Under the pieces are notes generated by a model that was not told the origin of the DNA, searched no databases, and worked only from the letters and a program-made list of their open reading frames with translations. Shown piece by piece: positions 6,854 through 14,257 of a stretch of 14,885 nucleotides of DNA; the first letter of the stretch is position 1, and every line of letters starts with the position of its first letter. Origin of the DNA: CAZGYE01 sp964530165 (lineage in GTDB: Bacteria; Planctomycetota; Planctomycetia; Planctomycetales; Planctomycetaceae); the NCBI GenBank assembly GCA_964530165.1, contig CAZGYE010000125.1, positions 1-14,885 on the forward strand, written 5' to 3'. The position numbers were made by a program, and so were the translations under genes.

Positions 6854-7786
6854 ATGAAATCGAACGTGTTGACCTGCGCAACTTTTGTTGTTCTGCTCAC
6901 CCAGGTCGCCTCGGTTTGCGTAGGACAGAACAGCAGGAAGCCGGCCCCGACGCACAAGAATGTCGTTTACGGCCCGCACGAACGGAATGTGCTGGATTTT
7001 TGGCAAGCGAAGTCGAAAGGGCCGGCGCCGTTGGTCGTCTATATCCACGGCGGCGGCTTTCGCGCGGGCAGCAAGGAGGGCATCCATGCGCCGACATTGC
7101 GAGAATTGCTGGGTGCGGGCGTTTCCGTCGCGGCGGTCAACTACCGTTTGATCGCGCAGGCGCCGCTTCCCGCCGCGCACCACGACTGCCGTCGAGCCTT
7201 GCAGTTTCTCCGCGCGAAGGCGACAGAATGGAACGTCGACAAGACTCGCCTGGGCGCATTCGGCGGATCCGCCGGGGCACAGCTCTGCATGTACCTTGCG
7301 TTCCACGACGAAATGGCCAAGCCGGACGCCTCCGACCTGATCGAACGGGAATCGACGCGGTTGACGTGCGTGGCAACACAAGGCGGCCAGACGACCATGA
7401 ACGTGGACTGGTGGAAGACACACATCCCCGGCTACAAGTCGCCGCACCGCAATTTCTTCGAGACCTTTGGCGTCAAAACAAAAGAGGAATACCTCAAGAA
7501 GGTCATCGACATCTCGGCGCTGTCGCTCATCTCGAAGGATGACCCGCCCATTTTCATGGGCTACCGCATGGCTCCCGACGCACCCGTTCCCACCAATCCC
7601 CGGCAAGCCCGCGGCTGGAGAATCCATCACGTGGTGTTCGGTCTGGAGCTGAAGAAGAAGATGGACGCGCTGGGCATCGAAGCCGATTTGAAATACCCGG
7701 GATCACGGGCGACCTATCGGTCCACTGCACACTTCTTGATCCAGAAGCTCTGCAGAAGCAATACGGCCGACGGAGCACCATCGTGA
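6854..7786 (+). CDS. Secreted alpha/beta-hydrolase esterase (BD-FAE/HSL-like)
   Basis: 310 residues with an N-terminal signal peptide (MKSNVLTCATFVVLLTQVASVCVGQ, likely cleaved near residue 25). The start is ATG 6854, with an AAAGGA about ten bases upstream and 29 bases after the SGNH gene. The fold is an alpha/beta hydrolase of the acetyl-esterase / hormone-sensitive-lipase group: HGGGF oxyanion-hole motif (65-69), YRL, nucleophile elbow GGSAG with Ser139 (137-141), Asp230 in DDPP as a probable acid, and His258 or His259 as the probable catalytic histidine, followed by the usual C-terminal helix with LKKKMDALGIEADL. Close relatives cleave acetyl or feruloyl esters from polysaccharides, or other short-chain esters. 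Placed after an O-acyltransferase pair, it may remove or edit the same ester groups or degrade acetylated polysaccharides; the substrate is inferred from context only. The convergent lipoprotein gene ends 28 bases downstream and I see no intrinsic terminator between them. Confidence 0.88.
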   Translation: MKSNVLTCATFVVLLTQVASVCVGQNSRKPAPTHKNVVYGPHERNVLDFWQAKSKGPAPLVVYIHGGGFRAGSKEGIHAPTLRELLGAGVSVAAVNYRLIAQAPLPAAHHDCRRALQFLRAKATEWNVDKTRLGAFGGSAGAQLCMYLAFHDEMAKPDASDLIERESTRLTCVATQGGQTTMNVDWWKTHIPGYKSPHRNFFETFGVKTKEEYLKKVIDISALSLISKDDPPIFMGYRMAPDAPVPTNPRQARGWRIHHVVFGLELKKKMDALGIEADLKYPGSRATYRSTAHFLIQKLCRSNTADGAPS

Positions 7787-7814
7787 ATTTTCCACCGTCA
7801 TTCAGTTCCGACAA

Positions 7815-7836
7815 TCAGGGGGCTGACGCTCGCCGC
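7815..7836. repeat. Partial copy of the REP-like repeat at a gene end
   Basis: Positions 7819-7830 (ggggctgacgct) match the arm of the inverted repeat at 2138-2219, followed by a shortened cgcc end as if the middle had been lost. The stop codon of the minus-strand lipoprotein gene (7815-7817) and its last codons (RRASAP) lie in or beside this fragment. Confidence 0.5.
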
Positions 7837-9797
7837 AGTGACTCGCTTTGCGATTTCGACTGCGGCGACTCCGCGGTTGTTTCAGGTGCTCTGTCCGGAG
7901 GGGGCGCCAGCGACTCGAGCGCCGGTGGTTCCGCAGTTTCGAGCGTTGCCGGCTCTTTCGAGTCTCGTTTGGTCTCGGGCCTTGCCGGGCGTCGCTTTGT
8001 CTTGAAGTTGTTGGCCAGCTCGATTCGCAATGTCTTCTTCAACTCTCGCCGCTGGAGCGGTTCGAGACCCGCAATCAACAGCACGTCGTCGACGACCCAG
8101 CGGTCATGCTCTTTGACGAGCTCAACGTGCGCACCGGAACGCTCATCCCCCAGCTTGACGGTCGTCTTGTCGGTTCCGAGTTTGACGGACGTCAGCGGAG
8201 CTCGCAGGTGGTTCAAGACCGTGACGCCGAGGTGCGGGACCTCTTCGGTCTGTTTCCAGACGAGCCGGTTCAAATCGGACGACGAATTCCGCTCGAGCAC
8301 AGCGATCTGCGACAAACGGATTCCCGACGCGAAATTCCGAATGGGAATCATCAACTCCAGTGTGGTCTTCAATGAGCGGGGACGTTTGGTCGCCGGAAGC
8401 AGCACGTCGTCGACGCGGAGTTTGCCGTTCCAATTGCGCAACACGTAGGTCAGCGTCAGCGGGCCTTCGGTGACGGTCATCCTGGTCACCGCGCCACGGT
8501 ATTCGACGGCGGAGACGTTCGGTGCGGCATTCCCCAGCCCGAAGAGCGAAAGCTCGTCGAGCGACGTTTCGTCGAGCCGTTGCCACACCCGCTGGTTGAA
8601 ATCGGGCGTGGCCAGTCGCCGCAACATCGGCAGGTTCCGTCCGCTGAGTGCTTCGGCAAAGAGCTGCATCATGGCATGCGCAGTGAACAACGCCGAGAGC
8701 CGTTTTTCCTGCTTGCCCTTCTGTTCGTTTTCGTAGATGGTGACCTCTTCGACAAGATACCGCGGCGGTGCGTCAGGATGAGACTCCTCTTCGTGGCGCT
8801 TGAGGCTGATATTGACCAGGCATTGTTCCCCGGGGATCACAAACGTGGCATGCCCTCCCTGATTTTTCACGCGGTAATCGTCCCCGGGGCCCTCGGCAGC
8901 GGGCAAGCGGACCGAGGAGAGGTCCGCCGGCATAAGGATTTCCTGAAACTTCTCGGTGCACAGACGAGACAGCGCCCCTTTGTCGTGGGCGTTGTACGCT
9001 TTCAGGAAGGCGATGGCCGCGGTCATGATGAGCGCCGTTTTGCTCACGGACGGAATCTGTTCGGTGCTCCCTTTCGATTCGACGGCTACGTCATCCACCT
9101 TCCAGGCGCCGGCTTGCAGCTTGAAGGAAATGACCAGTTCGCCGGTCGTTCTCGGCAGACGGACGATTGCCTCGCCCTGATCCATCTGAGCTTCCGGGCG
9201 AAGCTTGGACTCTTTCGATCGTTCGCCGGCCACCTGTTTGGTCAACTGCGCCAGATAGATCGGCGGCAATTCTCCCAGCCGCTGGCCGAACTCGGGTGTG
9301 GTGACCCTGAGCACATCGGCCCGCCCACCCTGCTTCCAGGCGGTGAGAAACTCGCGGACGGTCAACAGCAGGTCCATTTGCTCGGTCACGGACTTGACCG
9401 CCGTGACCCCTTTGTGCTTTTGCTTCATATAGATGTCATCGACGACCCACTTCTTGGATGGGGCGTCTTGCATCAATTTGTAAAGAAGCCTCCGTTTTGA
9501 CTCGCCCACCTTCACCGTGACCCGCTTTTCGTGATTGGAGACGTCCTCGACCTTCACAATCGACGTCTTGCCTTCGGGAAGCTTGAGGATTTTGAAATCG
9601 TCCAAGGATTCGGTCAGCCGCAGCGTCTTCCGCTCGAACTTGTCGGACACACGTGATTTCAAGCCGTCGAGGTCGCCCCGGTCGAGTGATGTGGAAAACT
9701 GCTCGATGACTCGCGATTCGATGAAATGTGCGCAGCCCGGATCCACGCACAGCAGCACGGCGCAGACGGAGAACGAGAATGTGATCCGAGACATCAT
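7815..9797 (-). CDS. Probable lipoprotein of five repeated NTF2-like modules
   Basis: I do not recognise a named family. From ATG 9797 (or the adjacent ATG 9794) the protein has 660 residues. A longer open frame reaches 10097 but would translate the inverted repeat at 9819-9903, so it is rejected; AGGAAAGG just upstream supports the chosen start. The N-terminus (MMSRITFSFSVCAVLLCVDPGC) is a signal peptide with Cys22, a weak lipobox. The body is five modules, each beginning with a helix rich in hydrophobic and charged residues and closing in a strand with W/L-x-V-D-D: WVVDD at 117, WKVDD at 232, YLVEE at 347, LRVDD at 460 and WVVDD at 567, a period of 107-115 residues. Alpha-plus-beta composition and length suggest an NTF2/SnoaL-like fold, not verified. 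A disordered Pro/Glu/Lys-rich tail (about 600-660) ends inside a repeat fragment. It is transcribed convergently to the esterase and divergently from the glycosidase-like gene. Confidence 0.75.
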   Translation of the reverse strand: MMSRITFSFSVCAVLLCVDPGCAHFIESRVIEQFSTSLDRGDLDGLKSRVSDKFERKTLRLTESLDDFKILKLPEGKTSIVKVEDVSNHEKRVTVKVGESKRRLLYKLMQDAPSKKWVVDDIYMKQKHKGVTAVKSVTEQMDLLLTVREFLTAWKQGGRADVLRVTTPEFGQRLGELPPIYLAQLTKQVAGERSKESKLRPEAQMDQGEAIVRLPRTTGELVISFKLQAGAWKVDDVAVESKGSTEQIPSVSKTALIMTAAIAFLKAYNAHDKGALSRLCTEKFQEILMPADLSSVRLPAAEGPGDDYRVKNQGGHATFVIPGEQCLVNISLKRHEEESHPDAPPRYLVEEVTIYENEQKGKQEKRLSALFTAHAMMQLFAEALSGRNLPMLRRLATPDFNQRVWQRLDETSLDELSLFGLGNAAPNVSAVEYRGAVTRMTVTEGPLTLTYVLRNWNGKLRVDDVLLPATKRPRSLKTTLELMIPIRNFASGIRLSQIAVLERNSSSDLNRLVWKQTEEVPHLGVTVLNHLRAPLTSVKLGTDKTTVKLGDERSGAHVELVKEHDRWVVDDVLLIAGLEPLQRRELKKTLRIELANNFKTKRRPARPETKRDSKEPATLETAEPPALESLAPPPDRAPETTAESPQSKSQSESLRRASAP

Positions 9798-9799
9798 CA

Positions 9800-9807
9800 C
9801 CTTTCCT
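9800..9807 (-). promoter_or_regulatory. Ribosome binding site of the lipoprotein gene
   Basis: On the minus strand AGGAAAGG is followed by TG and two consecutive ATG codons (9797 and 9794). It sets the start downstream of the inverted repeat; spacing slightly favours the second ATG (5 bases) over the first (2 bases). Confidence 0.5.
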
Positions 9808-9818
9808 GACCGAACACA

Positions 9819-9903
9819 GCCACGGAAAAGGGGACAGGTCCAATTTGTGCGAAGCACCCTTCGGGCCGTTCCGGCAAATTGGACCTGTCCCCTTTTCCGT
9901 GGC
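9819..9903. repeat. Perfect 29-bp inverted repeat between divergent genes
   Basis: The arms at 9819-9847 and 9875-9903 are exact reverse complements and contain ggaaaaggggacaggtcc. The 27-base centre holds a smaller stem, CGAAG / CTTCG. The 85-base element begins 21 bases upstream of the minus-strand start, so the lipoprotein mRNA leader may contain it as a strong hairpin. I recall the core aaaaggggacaggt as a dispersed REP-type sequence in planctomycetes, possibly moved by REP-associated tyrosine transposases; no transposase is present here. Confidence 0.85.
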
Positions 9904-10010
9904 AAGGAGAAATGATTGGGAAATCGGTTCTTACGTGTGCGAAAAGGAGAGTGGACGGGACACGTCTTCTCCCACATTTCGTCAAGTGGGTCAAGCCGGA
10001 AAAATTGCTC

Positions 10011-10038
10011 TTGGTGAAACCGGGCCGATCGGTATAAT
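10011..10038 (+). promoter_or_regulatory. Sigma70-like promoter for the glycosidase-like gene
   Basis: A perfect TATAAT at 10033-10038 is preceded at 16 bases by TTGGTG (10011-10016), a half-match to the -35 consensus. It lies about 140 bases before ATG 10178 and on the correct strand, leaving a leader of roughly 130 bases in which no riboswitch is recognised. The intergenic region 9798-10177 otherwise holds only the inverted repeat. Confidence 0.55.
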
Positions 10039-10177
10039 CTCCGCCCTCTACACTTCTCGATTCCATCCATTTCCAACCAGAACCCATCGGGCGGCAAGCC
10101 ACCTGCCGGTGTGAGGTGCGCACGCGGTTCGATGCTGTCCGGACGATCTTCTCGTCTCGACTTGAGCAGAGCCGGTC

Positions 10178-13100
10178 ATGCGGTGCTGTTTTCCGAACTC
10201 AGGAGCGGTTTGCCTCGGGATGGCGTTGTTGTTTACGGCGACCTCGGCTGCTGAGGAGCCAGGCGGCAACGTAGCCCGGCCGATCCGCCTGCGCATGGAA
10301 TGGGGCGGCGGCAGTCCCCAGTTGTGGAGCGGACTACTGGAAGTCAGCCAGGGACGTTTCGAACGTCCGGTTTCGCTCGGCGTGGAAGCCGACGAACCCG
10401 GGACCATCTGGATCGACGACCAGGCCCTCTGGATTCAACGCAGGACTGCGCGCGTGTACGACGGATTCGACGTCACCGTCGTCGCGCCGGCCGAGGCGAG
10501 ACTCAACATGACGTTGCAGTCCGCCGGTCCGCCACCGGCGGTAAGCGGGCGGCCGCCGGCCCGTGCGCGGCTCGATGTCAGCATTGCCGAGCTGTACACA
10601 GCCGAAAAAACCATTCCGGTTGGTGAAGACGGCGCACGATTGGTGGTGCGGCGTCGACCGGGTGATGCGCTCGCCGTTCACGTCGATCGCCCGCACCTCA
10701 TCTACAAGCCGGGAGAGCACTTCGTCGCCACCGTCCGGTTGAACCTGTTCCCCTCGGAAAGCGGAAAGCGGAAACCGAAAGCGGGAAGCTCCAATGACCA
10801 AGCCCCAATGACCAACATCAGACCGAGGTCTACAACCCGCATTCCGCATTCCGCACTCCGCATTCCCAATTCCACACTTTCAACTCTCCAGTGGCAGTTG
10901 ACCGGCGCCCGTTCAAAAACGGTCCTCGATCGGGGCGTACAGACAATTCCACCCGACGCAGATTCCGCCGAACCGGGCCGTGTACCGCTCGACATCGCGT
11001 TGCCGGAAGACGAGGGGGCCTACGACATTCGACTGAGACTTTCCGGAGACGTCTTGTCGGAACAAAACGCCGCGGTGCAGGTCTTGGTGCTCTCCGGCGA
11101 GTCGCAACTTCAGTCGGCCGGCGGAAAAGGCGGCGGTCCCCAACAGCGAGTGGACGTATTTCAGCCTGACAAAGCCGGCCTCTTTCGCCGAATTGTGAAA
11201 CGAGACCGCATCAAACGGTTGAACGAGGCCTTCGGCAAGCTGCTCGGTCTCTTCCCGTCGGGGGATGCGTCGGGCGAGTCGTCCGGGCCCGATTCCCAAG
11301 GCGGTCCGCCAGCGGCGGTTGACGGTCCGCCAGCGGCGGTTGACGGTCCGCCAGCGGCGGTTGACTGGGCCGCGTTCCGGCTCAAGATCCGACAACCGGG
11401 ACGACCGCACCGGTTGGTCGTCTCGGCACCGGCCGGCGTGTCACAAAGTCTGGGAGTCAGCCTGCTGGAAGCAAACGCCGCCGGGCAACTCATGCCGGTC
11501 GGACTCGATTCGGGCGTTTACATCGATGCACGAGACCCGTTCGCGCCCGCCACCGGCGGTAAGCGGTCCGCCACTGGCGGTAAGCGGTCCGCCACTGGCG
11601 GTAAGCGGTCCGCCACTGGCGGTTCGGACGGTGCCGGGGAACTCGTTCGTCACCAGATAATCTTCTGGCCGAAAGCCCGCTCGCCCGTTTTGCTTTTGCA
11701 CAACCTCCACGCGGGCAAACCGTTTGAGGTCACAAATGTCGAAGTGTTTGAACTGGAATCGCTGAAAACGAAAAGCCGGGCGCCGAAAGCGGAATCTTCG
11801 GGTCTGCAATTGCGGCTGGTCGGTCCGTACATGCACAAGCCGCTGCTGCCGGAAAATTTCGGCGCCCCGGAAGCGTACGACGCTCCCAGCCGTCGCAGTC
11901 TGGACGACTGGGTGACGTTTCACACGGCCGCGAGGCGGCTGGCTGAATACCTGCGTTATGCCGGTTTCAACAGTTTCCTGCTCGCTGTGCTGGCCGACGG
12001 AAGCACCATCTATCCCAGCCGGCTGCTACAGCCGACCCCGCGCTATGATACAGGCGTCTACTTTTCCACGGGCCAGGATATAATTCGCAAGGACGTGCTG
12101 GAGTTGTTGTATCGAGTGTTCGATCGCGAGGGATTGGTCCTCATTCCGGAACTGCAATTTTCGACCCCGTTGCCGGCGTTGGAGCAAATTCTTGCCCGCG
12201 ACGGCGACGGCGCGCGGGGGCTGGAACTGATCGGTCGCGACGGCCGGAGCTGGCGCGAGACACGGGGTTCCGCGCGAGGATTGGCGCCTCATTACAATCC
12301 ACTCGACCCGCGGGTCCAGAAAGCCGTTCTCGACGTCGTGGGAGAGTTGGTCGAGCGGTATCGTTCGCATCCGTCATTTCAAGGCGTGGCGGTTGAGCTG
12401 AGCAGCGTGGGATACCTGCAATTTCCCGGCCTCAACTGGGGCTACGACGACGAGACGATTGCTCGCTTCCGACGGGCGACCGGCATGCAAGTCCCCGGCG
12501 ATCGGGGTCCCGATCGATATCGGCGGCGGCATGAATTTCTGACCGGAAAGGGACGTGGAACCTGGGTGCGCTGGCGCTGCGAGGAATTGGCCCGGTTTCA
12601 CCAGCGGCTGGCTCAAGTGGTGACGGAGGCACATCCGACGGCCCAGTTCATACTTTCTGGGAATCGTGTTCTGCGGGGCAGCAATCCGGACGACGATTTG
12701 TACCAGGCGCTCAAATCGGGGGACCGCCTGGAAGCACTTTTGGCGCCGAAGGGTCTCGACTTCAGTCTGAACGCCAAGTCCGAACGAATGATGCTCCTGC
12801 GACCCAGCTTGTGGGGCTTTCCCGATCGCCCGTTGGCCGACGCGCTGAACGAGACTGTCAACGCCAGCCGCAGCCTCGACGCCGCCTTCCGGGCGCCCGC
12901 GCGGGGCAGCCTGTTCTACCACGCCCCTTGCGAGTGCCGAATTGCCGAGTTCGATTCCCTTTCACCCTGGCAGCCGGCCTACACCTGGTTGGCGGCACAC
13001 GCATCACCGGCCGGGGCGGCGAACCGCAAACGCTATGCGCACGCGTTGGCGGCGGGTGACGCCCAGATGATTTTCGACGGTGGTTGGATGATCCCTTTCG

Positions 13101-14257
13101 GCTCCGAAGAGCACACGCGCAGGATTCGCGACGTCATCGAGGCGCTGCCCGCCGTCTCGTTTCACCGCAAGGAAACCGAGCGGCAACCAGCCGTCGTTCG
13201 AACCGCGCGGCACGGGGGAAAGACGTTCCTATACGTGGTGAACGACTTCCCGGACGTCATCGACGTGAGACTCCATTTGTCGTGTTCCGCCCAGACGCGT
13301 CTGGTCCATCTGGGACGCCCTCGGGAGTGGAAGCTCCGTCGAGAGGAGACTGGTGGCAGCGCGATCCGCGTCCACCTGGAACCGTACGACGTTTGGGCGT
13401 GCGAGCTCTCCGACGCCAACACGCGAGTTCACGACGTGGATGTTTTTCCGGCGGATCGGGCGCTGAAGTTTCTCGCGGGGCGAATCCGCCAATTTGAGCG
13501 ACAGATCTCGGAGGTCCATCAGTCCGCACAGGCGAAAAAAACGTTCTTGAAGAATCCCGGATTCGAGCGGACGCCGGAGCAGCGAGAAGAATTGCCCGGC
13601 TGGAAGGTGCCTACCGAAAACTCGGTCTTTTGGTCTCTGGACCGTCGGAACCCGCGTTCGGGCGACAAGTCGCTGATGCTGGCGTCCAATCGGTCCGCCA
13701 CCGGCGGTAAGCGGTCCGTCACTGGCGGTAAGCGGTCCGCCACTGGCGGTAAGCGGTCCGCCGTGGCCGTCCTCTCGTCACCGCTGCCGGCCACTGACGG
13801 ACGCTTTCTGACGATGAGCGTTTGGCTCCGCAGCAACCGGAACGCGGCCGACATCCGCTTGGCATTCGAAGCGACCCACGACGGCCGGAAATACGTCGAG
13901 TCTCAAAGCGTCAAAGTCGACACGCGCTGGCGGCGTTACGAGTTTCAGGTGAAGGACATTCCAGATCAGGCACTGGAAGACGCCCAGGTCACTGTCGAGA
14001 TGCGAGATTCCGGCAAGGTTTGGATCGACGACGTCGACATCCAAATGTACCGGTTGACGCCGGACGATCTGAACCAGTTGACAAAAGTTTATTCCGCCGT
14101 CACGTTGGCCTGGGACGAGAAGCGATATGGCGATTGCCGGATGCTGCTGGAGAGCTACTGGGGACAGTTGCTGTTCGACGAAGAGGCCGCAAGCCCGCAC
14201 GAGAGGACCGGCAAGACGCGAATGGGACGGCGGCTGCCGAGATTGTTTCGACGTTGA
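10178..14257 (+). CDS. Large secreted GHL10-like glycosidase with C-terminal carbohydrate-binding module
   Basis: 1359 residues from ATG 10178, directly followed by a signal peptide (hydrophobic VCLGMALLFTATSA, cleavage near SAA-EE at about 25); the Shine-Dalgarno is weak. Residues about 30-540 are beta-rich, including DRPHLIYKPGEHFVATVRL, which resembles a macroglobulin-like strand pattern. Residues about 547-985 look like a TIM-barrel related to family-10-like glycosyl hydrolases (GHL10/DUF187): LAEYLRYAGFNSFLLAVLAD, GLVLIPELQFSTP, then NPLDPRVQKAVLDVVGELVERY leading to FQGVAVELS with Glu740, a candidate catalytic acid. Residues about 1122-1292 fit a CBM4/9/22-type jelly roll: NPGFE, LPGW, SLMLAS, LTMSVWLRS, KVWIDDVDI. 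A short helical basic tail follows. Four in-frame palindromic repeat arrays and one heptamer-rich insertion interrupt the domains at loop-like places. The likely role is binding and possibly hydrolysis of an extracellular polysaccharide; catalytic activity is not established by visible motifs. Confidence 0.72.
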   Translation: MRCCFPNSGAVCLGMALLFTATSAAEEPGGNVARPIRLRMEWGGGSPQLWSGLLEVSQGRFERPVSLGVEADEPGTIWIDDQALWIQRRTARVYDGFDVTVVAPAEARLNMTLQSAGPPPAVSGRPPARARLDVSIAELYTAEKTIPVGEDGARLVVRRRPGDALAVHVDRPHLIYKPGEHFVATVRLNLFPSESGKRKPKAGSSNDQAPMTNIRPRSTTRIPHSALRIPNSTLSTLQWQLTGARSKTVLDRGVQTIPPDADSAEPGRVPLDIALPEDEGAYDIRLRLSGDVLSEQNAAVQVLVLSGESQLQSAGGKGGGPQQRVDVFQPDKAGLFRRIVKRDRIKRLNEAFGKLLGLFPSGDASGESSGPDSQGGPPAAVDGPPAAVDGPPAAVDWAAFRLKIRQPGRPHRLVVSAPAGVSQSLGVSLLEANAAGQLMPVGLDSGVYIDARDPFAPATGGKRSATGGKRSATGGKRSATGGSDGAGELVRHQIIFWPKARSPVLLLHNLHAGKPFEVTNVEVFELESLKTKSRAPKAESSGLQLRLVGPYMHKPLLPENFGAPEAYDAPSRRSLDDWVTFHTAARRLAEYLRYAGFNSFLLAVLADGSTIYPSRLLQPTPRYDTGVYFSTGQDIIRKDVLELLYRVFDREGLVLIPELQFSTPLPALEQILARDGDGARGLELIGRDGRSWRETRGSARGLAPHYNPLDPRVQKAVLDVVGELVERYRSHPSFQGVAVELSSVGYLQFPGLNWGYDDETIARFRRATGMQVPGDRGPDRYRRRHEFLTGKGRGTWVRWRCEELARFHQRLAQVVTEAHPTAQFILSGNRVLRGSNPDDDLYQALKSGDRLEALLAPKGLDFSLNAKSERMMLLRPSLWGFPDRPLADALNETVNASRSLDAAFRAPARGSLFYHAPCECRIAEFDSLSPWQPAYTWLAAHASPAGAANRKRYAHALAAGDAQMIFDGGWMIPFGSEEHTRRIRDVIEALPAVSFHRKETERQPAVVRTARHGGKTFLYVVNDFPDVIDVRLHLSCSAQTRLVHLGRPREWKLRREETGGSAIRVHLEPYDVWACELSDANTRVHDVDVFPADRALKFLAGRIRQFERQISEVHQSAQAKKTFLKNPGFERTPEQREELPGWKVPTENSVFWSLDRRNPRSGDKSLMLASNRSATGGKRSVTGGKRSATGGKRSAVAVLSSPLPATDGRFLTMSVWLRSNRNAADIRLAFEATHDGRKYVESQSVKVDTRWRRYEFQVKDIPDQALEDAQVTVEMRDSGKVWIDDVDIQMYRLTPDDLNQLTKVYSAVTLAWDEKRYGDCRMLLESYWGQLLFDEEAASPHERTGKTRMGRRLPRLFRR
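10526..10548 (+). repeat. Single 21-bp palindromic unit, site 1 in the glycosidase-like gene
   Basis: One unit with stem CCGCC / GGCGG and loop ACC at 10529-10541, followed by the taagc spacer typical of the family. It is read as PPAVSG-type peptide (residues about 117-124), the same frame as site 2 and different from sites 3 and 4. Confidence 0.65.
10755..10874 (+). repeat. In-frame heptamer-rich repeat insertion of about 120 bp
   Basis: Two heptamer tracks (ggaaagc-like at 10756-10788 and gcattcc-like at 10839-10866) flank a centre with ccaatgaccaa occurring twice and the palindrome gaccgaggtc. It is translated in frame as about 40 Ser/Arg/Pro/Asn-rich residues (about 193-232), unlike the neighbouring beta-strand sequence RLNLFP and LQWQLTGA that it separates. 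I recall near-identical sequence as intergenic repeats in planctomycetes (from memory, not checked). Confidence 0.7.
11304..11365 (+). repeat. Three-unit 21-bp palindromic array, site 2
   Basis: Three units with stem CCGCC / GGCGG and loop AGC at 11306-11318, 11327-11339 and 11348-11360, with spacer ttgacggt. Encodes GPPAAVD three times (residues about 376-396). The spacer contains tga, which is out of frame here but would be a stop in the frame used at sites 3 and 4. Confidence 0.9.
11547..11622 (+). repeat. Four-unit 21-bp palindromic array, site 3
   Basis: Four units with stem CCGCC / GGCGG and loops ACC, ACT, ACT, ACT at 11547-11559, 11568-11580, 11589-11601 and 11610-11622, spacer taagcggt. 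Encodes ATGGKRS repeats (residues about 457-482). It is shifted by one base relative to the frame used at sites 1 and 2. Confidence 0.92.
13692..13764 (+). repeat. Three-and-a-half-unit 21-bp palindromic array, site 4
   Basis: Units at 13695-13707, 13716-13728 (one stem base changed, CCGTC) and 13737-13749, then a decayed partial unit at 13758. Encodes RSATGGK repeats within the carbohydrate-binding module, between SLMLASN and AVLSSPLPA, where a strand-to-strand loop is expected. Same frame as site 3. Confidence 0.9.

Noticed and set aside
7787..7814. Bidirectional terminator between the convergent esterase and lipoprotein genes
   Set aside because: Only 28 bases, with no stem of useful length followed by a T-run on either strand.
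9980..9995. Two gtcaag sequences nine bases apart, read on the minus strand as possible TTGAC -35 boxes for the lipoprotein gene
   Set aside because: No acceptable -10 hexamer lies 16-18 bases from either one.
9798..10097. N-terminal extension of the lipoprotein to an ATG at 10097
   Set aside because: It would translate both arms of the inverted repeat and bury the signal peptide; a ribosome binding site and signal peptide start at 9797.
11304..11622. CRISPR array made of the 21-bp units
   Set aside because: Units are contiguous with a fixed 8-base spacer that is itself repeated, lie inside a coding frame, and no cas genes are nearby.
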